A stretch of 64,000 nucleotides of DNA from Apodospora peruviana (taxonomy: Eukaryota; Ascomycota; Sordariomycetes; Sordariales; Lasiosphaeriaceae), in the NCBI GenBank assembly GCA_033439685.1, contig JAUEDM010000010.1:186001-250000 (forward strand), in the 5' to 3' direction. The position numbers and the translations under genes are program-made. The stretch's first letter is position 1, and every line of letters begins with the position of its first letter. Shown one piece after another: positions 54,902 to 64,000 of the stretch. Under the pieces are notes generated by a model. It was not told the DNA's origin, did no database searches, and saw only the letters and a list, made by a program, of their open reading frames with translations.

Positions 54902-57083
54902 ATGGATTTCTCCGGCAAGGATTTAGCCGACATACAACGCGTCGCCGGTCTGCTGAATCTTACCGTGGACGAGCTTCTCCAGCAGAGACGGCGACCTTCT
55001 GAAGCCAACAGGCAGGGTGCCCTAGGTCACATCTACAGCCCCCTGATTCTCGGCGCGGCCAGTCCTTATATAACAGTGCCTGCCCAGAATGAAAACAACC
55101 AAGATTCCCCTCTGACCTGGTCAGACTCGCACAACAATGGGTCTGTGGACCTTGACCGCCTGGAGGCCGAAGAGCAACGACTCAGCATCGTTACCATCGG
55201 AACAGCCGCGTCGGCGACATCTGACATCGTCGAGGGCTTGGATAACGAGAGAGTGATCCTTCTGAATCCCCAGTCCGTGTGGTACGACTGCGACGCAGCA
55301 GTCCTGGACTTCGACGATTCTGCCGAGTATTTCAACATGGACCACACCAGCCCAGCGGAAGGAGATGGGGCCGATGCATATGTCGCCGTCACACCAATGC
55401 AGGTTGACTCAGAAGCCGGAAGCGAATGCACAGCTCGAGACGGGAGTCAGGGAAAGGAGACCGACGGCGTGGAGACCGACTGGTCGATTGTTCCGTCGTC
55501 ACCGGGATCATTATCCTCATTCCAAACACCAATCTCACCAAGCACTGGGTCGACTGACAGACGCTATCACCTAATCGCCCCCAAAAGCGCAAAGACCGGT
55601 TCCCAGTCTGTGTCGGAAGCGTCCTCTCACCGAGTCAGGAAGAAGAGGAGCCCATACCAAGGCACCAAGAAGACCGACACACATCTTACGCGACAGGTGC
55701 ACGCTTGTGTCCGGTGCAGGATGCAGCGGAACAGAGTGAGTAATATCTTCAGGTTGAATAGTTTCTCTGCTTACACTCCTTTAGTGTATCCCGGACCCAA
55801 CGAATCCTCGCGGTCCCTGCGTGACCTGCCAGCTCAAGACGGTCCGGATGAGCCGCCTACCATGCCTGCGGTACATGGTCACTGATAGTACATTATTCCG
55901 AACCGGCCTGGACTACATGCCATTCTACAAGTCGCACCCAATGATCGGTCCTCACTATGGAGACTTCCACTTGGAGCGATACTGGACTGGCGCTCCGTCA
56001 AAGACATTGTGCCTGGGACAACTCGGAGCCTTGAACTTCAAAGTGGAGCTTCAGGAGTTCGTTCCACCCGCTACTTCCGACGTCGATCTCAAAGGTCGGT
56101 CAATGTACGCTGTTCCATGGGCTATAGCAGACCCAGATGCTGTAGTCTCCGCGATCAACGATTATATCGACAGAGGTATGACCCAATACCTCTATGGATA
56201 CCTCGACGATACAGACACCCTTGTGTGGGATATATTTCAAGCCGCGTACAGAGCCTCCGTGTTCCCCACACCGGTGAGTGAAATCAATGTTCTTCGATTG
56301 TTGTTCTTGGCTAATATGATGGACAGAACAGGATGCTACAGAAAACTCTCCGGCTGTGGGTCGCCTGTCGGTTTATCGAGTCAAAGTGGCGATGCTGGGG
56401 CGACAGTGGCTGGGCGGACGATTCCATCAGAGCCGCTAACCCTCGAGATCCCTTCTACGACTTCGACTCTCCTCCTCCATACCTGGATTATCAACTTGCG
56501 TCCATTATCATCCACCGTGTATTGAGTCCGCTTCGCAAAGACGTGCTTCGAGATTTACAGAGCACGCTCAACACCCACAGTCCCAAGGACTGGTACGTCA
56601 CATTTCTGGCGTCCTTCATCCTGCTCCAGAACTACGAAATGCAGATGCAATTTCAGAGGCAGTTCGCCGCAAGGAGAAAGGCAGAGATCCAGTATCTAGA
56701 CATGCCGCTTGTTAGAGCCACCAATTCTGGGGCCAAGACCATCCTCGCGCACTTTCACTACTGTTACAAAGGGCAGCAGTTGTTCTCAGAAGGGTTTGAC
56801 TGGACTGCCCCGAGAGTACGCAGGATGGCGCGGCTGGATGCCGAGCAGACCAACTTCATGGCACAGTGTCGTGATCGTGTGGTCAAAAAAGGTAACTCGC
56901 CCGCCCTGACATATCGGCAACATTGATTAGAGGCTAACTGAAGCAGCCTCGGTGTTCGAAGCAATCAACCACACTGATGCATATCATCAAGAATATTGGT
57001 ACACCAGCCAACTTTTCGACTCTGACTGGGCGCCCCGCGAAACCCTGGAGCATGCCCCGCCAGCAGAAGAAAAGCTGGCTTGA
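54902..57083 (+). CDS. Zn(II)2Cys6-type transcription factor with central zinc cluster
   Basis: Four exons: 54902-55735, 55785-56273, 56327-56891 and 56947-57083, total 2025 nt (674 residues). The first ~260 residues are acidic and Ser/Thr-rich, as in an activation region. A basic stretch (HRVRKKRSPYQG) precedes the cluster: VHACVRCRMQRNR at the end of exon 1 continues as CIPDPTNPRGPCVTC in exon 2. This gives a Cys-x2-Cys-x6-Cys-x8-Cys-x2-Cys spacing with five clear Cys, and the sixth is C in RLPCLRY. The remainder is helical and matches the regulatory half of such fungal proteins. Start ATG at 54902 begins MDFSGKDLADIQR. It is followed in the same direction by a dioxygenase gene 0.6 kb away, a possible target. 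Confidence 0.85.
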
Positions 57084-57675
57084 AAAGTGGCCTGATTTCG
57101 CTCCTTTGGGACGCGCCATTTGCATATGGGAGGGCACTCGTCGCGTAGCTGAGTGCGCAACCCCTCACTCTGGCGTCTGCGGTGCTGGGTCTAGCCGCTG
57201 GTCGAATTACCACACAAAATCGGGCCTCCACCAATAGGCTGGGGCGCTCTTATCACTCTGCAGCATGCTCGGAGGAATATGGGGGCACGCCAAAATCCGG
57301 CATAACCTATTGGAGAATTTGGGCCGTCTTGCAGGATACCCCTCCTGTTGTTCAACCCGACGCAGAGGACCCTTTTCGCGAGGGTCATCAGATGGAACAG
57401 TCGGCAAGTTGAGCCGCAGCTGGGATAGAAGTTGTTAATATGGGCTCTGGCGATTCCCAACCCAGTGGGCTGATTTGGGGGTCTGAAGCGACGATTTCTT
57501 CTATCAGATTGCTTTTGCCAGACCGTCAGGGACTCTCCTGACAGGTATATAGCCTGATCAGCTGAAACAAGTTCGCTTTCCATCAACCATCTCCTTCCAA
57601 ACCTTCAGACCTCCAGACCATCTGCCAACTGTGAGCTCCTTGGGAATCTTGATCGTCAACAGCATATCCATCACA
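57084..57675. other. Intergenic region upstream of the TauD-type gene
   Basis: 592 nt separating two plus-strand genes; it holds the dioxygenase promoter. No other feature. Confidence 0.5.
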
Positions 57676-58999
57676 ATGGGCATCGAAACAGTCCTACCTC
57701 GAGGGGGAGAGCAAAAGTGGCACAATCTCCAGTTGAAGATGGGCACACAAGCAGCTCAGAACCCAGTATCGAATGAGTGGCCAACGGAAATGAAGGGTGA
57801 TCTTTGCTGGGACTCGACCAACTTCAAGTCCGATGATGACTACATCTTGACATTAAGTGATAACGAGGTGTCTGAGGTCAAGGCTGCGCTGCAGCACTTC
57901 AACAGTATGTTCTCCTTTCTGTTCCTCTTTATCGAGCTATTAGTTGACATTTCTAAAAGGTCTGGGATTGTTCGGAAGCGAGGTGTCTGCTGGGAACTTC
58001 CCGCTGCCAACCCTCGGCTCAAAACTGCTTCGTGCCGCTGTCGATGTTCACCGTGGCAAGGGATTCACCGTCGTTCGCGGACTCAGACCAGCCGAATTCA
58101 CGCCCGAGGAGAACGCACTAATCTTTCTTGGAATCTCGAGCTATATTGGTGCCAAGAGAGGGAGGCAAGATGAGGATGGCAACATGCTAAGTGAGCTCTC
58201 TCATTCCGATCTTGAGAGGAAGTTCTGACTCGTTGTTCAGTGCATATTCGGGATGCGAAGCTCTCGAAAGCAGCACAACATGATCGTCCCACAAGATACT
58301 CATCTCGAGCTTCGGTGAGTTTAATTCGGGTGTTCCACGGGCGCAAGATCCTGTTCTAACTGTACTTCCTAGACCTTCCACACGGACACATTCTGCGATA
58401 TATTGGCTTTACAAACCCGCACGTGCGCTGCAGAAGGCGGCAGGAACATCTTGACGTCTTCCTGGACAGTCTACAACAAAGTCATGGCTCTTGCGCCTGA
58501 GTTACGCGAGTTGTTGGCGCAGCCCATCTGGCCGTTCGATACCCGTGGCAGACTGTTCGAGTGCAGCACCCGCCCTCTGCTCTACTACCACGGCGGACGC
58601 ATCCTTCTCAACTTCGCACGGGAACCCCTCCTTGGCCTGGCGGGCGTTCGCCGCACAGCCGGCCTTGCCACATTAACGCCGGAGCAGCGGCTAGCCTTGG
58701 ATCTGGTGGAAGAGATCGCAAAGGACAGCCAGGTTGTGGTTGATGCCGAACCTGGTGACATGATCTTCATCAACAACCACGCCGTCTTGCATTCCAGAGA
58801 AGCCTTTGCTGATGCCCCAAGCGCTTCACGCTATCTGGTCCGCATGTGGCTCAAGAACAGCACAATGGCATGGAAGCTGCCACGTGCACTACAGGAGGGC
58901 AATTCAAGAATCTACGACGACAATGAGCTGGGAGAGCGGTGGAACATTACGGACACGCCAAAAATACAGTTTCGGTTGAGCGAGAGGCTTACTTCTTGA
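57676..58999 (+). CDS. TauD/TfdA-type Fe(II)/2-oxoglutarate dioxygenase
   Basis: Four exons: 57676-57904, 57960-58190, 58241-58314 and 58373-58999, total 1161 nt (386 residues). Each junction restores family text, e.g. HFN/SLGLFGSEVS, and RAS/TFHTDTFCDIL. The iron facial triad is visible as H181-x-D183 (FHTD) and the distal H318 in VLHSREAF, with R320 as candidate 2-oxoglutarate ligand. The start is the first ATG (57676); the frame upstream lacks one. Fungal members hydroxylate or desulfonate small organic compounds; the substrate here is unknown. The preceding zinc-cluster gene could regulate it. Confidence 0.9.
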
Positions 59000-60222
59000 A
59001 TTTGGGAGTGTGCTTTGCGGGGACTGCCGGGTGCTTTCTCTTTGCCTTTCCTTTCTTTCCCCTCTCAATGTCTCTCATTTTTTGGCGCGCGCTCTGGAAG
59101 CGGGGAGTTGATACTACTGCAATATTTTTGGGTCATCACACCACCCACACCACCTTTACAACTCATAGACTGTATGCTGGTGTTGGGCGGACGGCATTGT
59201 GGACATTAAAACACGGGACAGCACTGGGAGTTTTTGGCCGCATACCCAACCCACATGTTATTTACAGAATCGGTAATCCCGAATGACGATCTTCATACAT
59301 ATTACTATTTTGAGCGTGTGTGACACATGGTAAGCTTCTCCACAAACCTCCAAGTCCATGGATAGCTCGAAATATTTGCAGGAAATGCCATGCAGGGCTG
59401 TCTTTGTCTACTGATAAGTGCAGACGACAGGTCCCTGGCTGCATGTCTTGGGGTGCGGAGGAGGGCTGGGCAGCGGAGCTTGAGGTACGAAGGTACTCGT
59501 AGGGCTAAAACAGCTCAGATACTGGGTTTCCGGGTGTGGGTGAGTGGGTTGCTGTCGGATTTCCACGTCATCTGATTTGTGGTTTGGGATATGTACATGC
59601 GGACCACGGCATACGGCCCTGCGTATTGGCGCCGGCTGCGCAGTTATCCAATGATACCTAGGGAGGTTGATACGAAAAGTTGCGAATCTTGGTTTTTCCG
59701 TCTGACGAAAACCGACAGCCGATGTGATAACTGCGTCTCCGTGTCCATGGAGAAAGATGAAGAAAGATGGAGGTTGGGAACTTGGGATGGACCCGCTCAC
59801 ACACCAGACACCCAACACACACACTTGGTTCCGGCACGGTTCGGCATATGAGCACATTTGGGGAAGGTAGCTGGCTGCACGTGTATGGTGGTAGGTACTT
59901 TTGTTTCTTGCTGGTTGGTTGGCCGGCCGGGATGCGGGTGTGGATGCTGCCCGTTTCGGATCGCGGCCACGGTCACATTTCCGATCGATTGTGTCCTCCG
60001 CTTCGGTTCGGGGAGTTTGAAAGTGGATGACGGTTGCGGGAAATGATTACTTCTCTTTCTACCTACCTACCGTACACGCTCGCTCGCTCGCTCGGCACCG
60101 AGCGAAACTCTTACCACCCACTCCGGCGGTCTGTCCGGTACGTACCTTACTTCTTTTTGATACCTTTCGAGCAAAAGCAAGGAGCAATGCCAATCAATCG
60201 ATGATGGGTTGTTGAGTGAGCG
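59000..60222. other. Intergenic region
   Basis: 1.2 kb. It contains a (CGCT)n run at about 60079-60093 and TACCTACC repeats in the leader of the next gene. No other gene is supported. Confidence 0.5.
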
Positions 60223-62469
60223 ATGAAATCCAATCACTGCACCTTACCTGAGGTAGTAGTCATGGAGCTCTCCAGTGGCATCTTTACGGACGTTCTCGGT
60301 CCACTTGCCGCGTTTAAGTCTCTCGGTCTTCGTCCGGCACCAGCAGCAGACGTTTTCTGGTCCGGCTCCGGGTCAGATGCTACACACACCACTACAGTCA
60401 GCAGCCAACACCGCTTATTAGAACCTCATGAGAACAACACTACTGATACCAACAACGATATTACCTCCGAAACCCTGACATTGTTGGACAAGGAAACCGA
60501 GACGACTGGCGGCGGCACGACGATAAAATGGACGATCCACGGCGCCGACCCGGACGGCAGACGCTTTTTTGGGACTCCCGACTTTGCGTTTGGCGGCCCA
60601 CCGCTGCGGATAGATGTATACGTGCCCCCGGTTGAGAAATTTCCGGCTGGTCTCAGACAGAGACTGAAACCGGAATCGATTGTTTATACGGCTAGGCGGG
60701 AAGTACCGCAGTTGGCGATTTCGAGGTATCTTGCCACTCAACTAAGCAAGTGGGCGACTGAGACGGAGGGATTTGAGGGACAGTATAAGAGTCTGCCATT
60801 TGGGTCAAGGATTTTGGTTGCTTTTGAAGAGGGGGGTGATGAGGTAGAGGTGTATTTGTGTCCGGATTATGATGTCGAGCAGGGGATGGTTGGTGTTGAT
60901 GTGCTGAAGGGAGTATGGAGCAACAATCGTGCTAGCAGTATGAATACCGGTATCACGAGTTGTGGAGGTGGTGGGATTGCGGACGGTGACTGGCCAGAGA
61001 TTATCGACCTTGACGAGCTCGAGTTTCAACGGCAGCTGCATGAGGCTATTTCTGTTGTTACCATTCGCAACCATACATCTAGTATGAAGAAAAGGAGGGA
61101 ACAGAAGAAGGAATGGGTCTTCAAAAGTCTTGTCAGAGACCAGCGATACCTGTACAATGAGCTGAAGATGTTCCTGACGCTCGAACCGCACGACAATGTC
61201 ATCGGTCGACCGAGATATATCGTTACCAAGAAAGGGAGGTTCGGTGGACGGAGGGGAGTCTGTGGGTTTGTCATTGAGCTTTTTGAGAGCGGGTCGCTGA
61301 AGCAGTTCTTACTTGACACTCGCTCTAGGTGTGGTGGTGGTAGTATGATAAGCATGGAGCAGAAACTAAGATGGGCGAGACAAATTACACAGGCGCTGAT
61401 GCATATCAATGCACACGCGGAGGTGGGGTTCTATCCGGATATGAAGCCTGATAATATTGTTTTGAGAGAAGGAAAAGGTACCATGGATGGGGTAATGGAT
61501 ATGGTCTTGCTTGATCTTGAGCAGAGAGGCGGGTGGTTCTCGTGGAGCCCGCCCGAGGTGGCGTATCTGGAGTATTTGGAGGTACTTGCTGCGGCGGATA
61601 TGAATGATGAGGACTATGATGACGAGTTTTGGGTTGTCAGAGAGGAGATTACCGCTCAGCTGGAGGAGTATTACGATATCATGCTGCCAAGGGTTGGCGG
61701 TAGTGGTCGTAGGTGGGCACCGGGCAGCCAGAACGACAGATATCATGACTCTGACGGCGGATTCAGTGCGCCCTGGTTGGCTTTGCTTGCTGAGAGGCGA
61801 CGGGTGGCGCAGAGGCTGCAGATGATCAATGGTGGTGGTGGTAGTGGTGGTGGTGACCTGGAGGAGAATGAACGAGGTCTCGCCTTGGAAAAGGCCCAAA
61901 TCTTTATGCTCGGCAAACTCCTCTGGTGCATCTTTGAGGAGGAGCCCCTCGTCAGGTGCGGCATCGACCATGAGCTTCTACAGGACAACAACAATAACGA
62001 TGAGGAGGAAGATCAAGCCAAGGCGGTTGTGAAAGCGTTTCCGCAGTTCGAGATGACGCCACCCGAGATACAAGATCTCATACGCAGGTGTACAACTGGA
62101 GCACCGGAGTGGAATGACGGTTCTCATCGGAGCAAAGGTGGATGGGTGATCGCCCTCAGAAACGGGAAGCTGGTCCCCGGCGACACCCCTTCTCCTGTCG
62201 GCGGTGGTCCTTGTGACAAGGACACCCAAGCGGTAGCAATGCAGTACTGGATGACTGAAGTCGACAGAGCAAGACTATTCATGCGGGAGATGTTGGAGTT
62301 CCTTCGTGGTAGGAAGGATGGTGGGAATATGGATGGGAGTGTAGCCGAGGCAGAGTGTACTCCGGCTGGACTAGAAACAGGAGGTCAGCTGCCACGGTTG
62401 TTGGGAGAGGTTCGGATGCGCCCAGCACTCGCGGATGTACTTGGCGAGCTTGAGCGCATTTCAGTTTGA
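60223..62469 (+). CDS. Divergent protein kinase-like protein
   Basis: Single exon, 748 residues (735 if the second ATG at 60262 is used). The N-terminal half has no named domain; a basic segment (MKKRREQKKEWVFK) marks the start of a kinase-like fold. ELFESGSLKQFLL resembles the hinge. The catalytic loop reads YPDMKPDNIVL at ~404-414, so the Asp and Asn are kept but the HRD His-Arg is replaced. The DFG position is DLEQ (D431), another departure. Acidic and Gly-rich loops (GGGGSGGGD, NNNNDEEED) interrupt the C-lobe. Such proteins are common in filamentous fungi and their activity is doubtful; catalytic Asp and metal Asp are retained, so weak activity is possible. Confidence 0.75.
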   Translation: MKSNHCTLPEVVVMELSSGIFTDVLGPLAAFKSLGLRPAPAADVFWSGSGSDATHTTTVSSQHRLLEPHENNTTDTNNDITSETLTLLDKETETTGGGTTIKWTIHGADPDGRRFFGTPDFAFGGPPLRIDVYVPPVEKFPAGLRQRLKPESIVYTARREVPQLAISRYLATQLSKWATETEGFEGQYKSLPFGSRILVAFEEGGDEVEVYLCPDYDVEQGMVGVDVLKGVWSNNRASSMNTGITSCGGGGIADGDWPEIIDLDELEFQRQLHEAISVVTIRNHTSSMKKRREQKKEWVFKSLVRDQRYLYNELKMFLTLEPHDNVIGRPRYIVTKKGRFGGRRGVCGFVIELFESGSLKQFLLDTRSRCGGGSMISMEQKLRWARQITQALMHINAHAEVGFYPDMKPDNIVLREGKGTMDGVMDMVLLDLEQRGGWFSWSPPEVAYLEYLEVLAAADMNDEDYDDEFWVVREEITAQLEEYYDIMLPRVGGSGRRWAPGSQNDRYHDSDGGFSAPWLALLAERRRVAQRLQMINGGGGSGGGDLEENERGLALEKAQIFMLGKLLWCIFEEEPLVRCGIDHELLQDNNNNDEEEDQAKAVVKAFPQFEMTPPEIQDLIRRCTTGAPEWNDGSHRSKGGWVIALRNGKLVPGDTPSPVGGGPCDKDTQAVAMQYWMTEVDRARLFMREMLEFLRGRKDGGNMDGSVAEAECTPAGLETGGQLPRLLGEVRMRPALADVLGELERISV

Positions 62470-62679
62470 TGCTTGATATGTCTTTTTGAATGGTTCTTGA
62501 CCGTCTTCGTGGTGATGGGGACTCCCTGGTGAGATGTTAATTACGGGTATACTTGTTAGCAAGATTGGTCCCGTCAACAGCGAACGTATTGATTGCCACA
62601 GTGCTATCAAAAATGGTATATACCTATGCATGGGAAAGGTCTCCCACAGTATCGGCGCCGGTTGCGTAAAGCTCAATGC

Positions 62680-64000
62680 TCAAGGGTTCTCCTCTGAGTC
62701 CTCTCCAGCGGAACTCGCCGCCCGAATACGCGTCCTCGAAATTGCAAATATGATCGCCACAATCTGCGCCCAAGCCCGATCATCCTCCCATAAGTTCTGC
62801 TGGAAGAAATCAAAAATCTCCTTTGTCTTGGTCTTCCAGAATGGGCCTATATTATTAGGGAAGTCCTCGTACTCCTCAAACTGATCGTCCGCCTCCCAAT
62901 CACCGGATCCTGGTAATAGATTGAGTTGCACATTTCCGTGCATCAAAACATCACGTATCTGTCCTGGGTGCATTATTCCCAACACAAGCATCCAAAAAGC
63001 GTGCGTTGGCATGTAAGTTGCAAGAATAACTATCGCCCTCAATGATAACGTCTCTCCCGACATCCAGCGCAGAAGTTGGCTAAACAGCAAACGGGTTCGA
63101 TCCGACGAGAGCACCACAATACCGACCGTTACTGAGGTGGCGACACCCAGAAACGTGGATAATTTACCGGTGCCACTAGCCAGCAGGTCAAGATTCATGC
63201 CGAAGCACGAGGTGACGAAGGTGAGCGGGATGAAGATGAAGGCCAGCTGCGTCAGGCGGCGCACCGCTTCGGCTTCCTTGATGGACTGTCGCGACTCCTT
63301 CGGGAACTGCAGGCTGACCGTCCGCTGCATCATGTCCCTTATCTCCTCGCCAGTCTCCTTGACGATCTTTGCGAGATGAGTGTAGTCGGCCAGAACGTCG
63401 TCCCGAGCAGGTGTTGCGGGGATTAAATTGATGCTGTCGTATGACGTGGTGAATTTTCGCCTTAAGGTCTGGAACTGTGCCCACTCATTCTCGAAAAGTC
63501 CAACATCGTCGAAGACAGGTCGTGGGTTATCCCTGGGTTGGTGACGAAGTTCAGCTTGGCGCCTAAAGCGGTTCTCCAGGGTGGCCGCCAGGGTGGCCGC
63601 CAGGTTGAAAGCCACGAGCCGAGCATAAGGCAGAAGGAAATCCAAGGGCGAGTTGTCGGCAGCTCTCACGGTTTCCTGGCCAAGTGCCTCAATTTTTCGT
63701 ACGTTGTCCTTAAACACCCTTTGTGTGCCGCTGCATAAGATATGGTGTGCTTGGCGGGGTAAAATTGCGCAAGTCTCGAAGAGGCTCGTACGGGAATCAC
63801 ACCGCGGCTGAGAACCAGCAGGGCTGTGATGTTAATGGTTACCTGAGTTGGCATATGCTCTGACATGTATCTAGAGATTGTGATGACGTGGGAGAAGCTC
63901 ACTCTTGTCCGGTTGCAACATGTCCAACACAGCTCCGCTCAGCACATTGCTCCTTTCCACAGCACATAGGTTTCTGCCGTATGAATCGAACTCGATGAAA
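62680..64000 (-). CDS. CorA-like Mg2+ channel protein, 5' end beyond the window
   Basis: The C-terminal part is one open frame on the complement from ~63717 to the stop at 62680. Long helices precede the membrane domain RLTQLAFIFIPLTFVTSCF, which ends in the CorA signature GMN (in FGMNLD). A second TM follows (FLGVATSVTVGIVVL) and further hydrophobic stretches come after it. The GMN tripeptide after TM1 is diagnostic of the CorA superfamily. Coding text continues upstream to the right edge (for example EFDSYGRNLCAVERSNV at ~63940-63990), separated by at least one intron that I could not place exactly; two alternative phases are plausible between 63720 and 63840. The protein is therefore partial and its first exons are uncertain. 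A 12-nt tandem duplication encodes LAATLAATLEN. Confidence 0.8.

Overview
The window is nuclear DNA from a filamentous ascomycete, most likely a Sordariomycete or close relative. Genes carry 47-110 nt introns with GTRAGT-like donors, RCTAAC-like branch sites and YAG acceptors. The gene set includes ISA1, MGS1/WRNIP1, HET, Zn2Cys6, subgroup C chitinase, CYP and CorA-like members. No lineage can be proven from this sequence alone.

Layout. 1-9.7 kb: housekeeping genes (C-terminus of an ARMH3/DUF1741 protein, the mitochondrial Fe-S carrier ISA1, the AAA ATPase MGS1, an inorganic pyrophosphatase), interrupted by a divergent pair of paralogous small secreted six-cysteine proteins. 10-13 kb: a decayed NB-ARC/TPR (NLR-type) gene on the minus strand. 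14-31 kb: a secretion-rich accessory block with a 1309-aa LysM/chitin-binding/GH18 chitinase of the killer-toxin-like class, a cytochrome P450, a HET gene broken by one stop, and three secreted proteins of unknown function. 32-36 kb: a tRNA-like element and two NmrA-type NAD(P)-binding proteins. 36-43 kb: a group of three damaged genes, namely a VWA protein, an unknown beta-rich-looking protein, and a VWA plus alpha-kinase protein. 43-45 kb: no protein gene, but an array of near-repeated exon-like modules with strong minus-strand splice signals. 46-64 kb: mostly intact genes (four-TM Fig1-like protein, GNAT acetyltransferase, zinc-cluster regulator, TauD-type dioxygenase, divergent protein kinase-like protein, and a CorA-like channel cut by the window edge).

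How the genes work together. The chitinase, the two cysteine-rich secreted proteins 6-10 kb beyond it and the extra secreted proteins resemble the arsenals fungi deploy against other fungi. The NLR, HET and VWA/alpha-kinase genes belong to families used in non-self recognition or signalling. Those recognition-type genes are the ones carrying frameshifts or nonsense codons, while housekeeping genes around them are intact. This fits selective decay of an accessory region, although indel errors in the assembly could account for part of it. Exon structures were worked out by hand from splice signals and frame continuity and have no transcript support.
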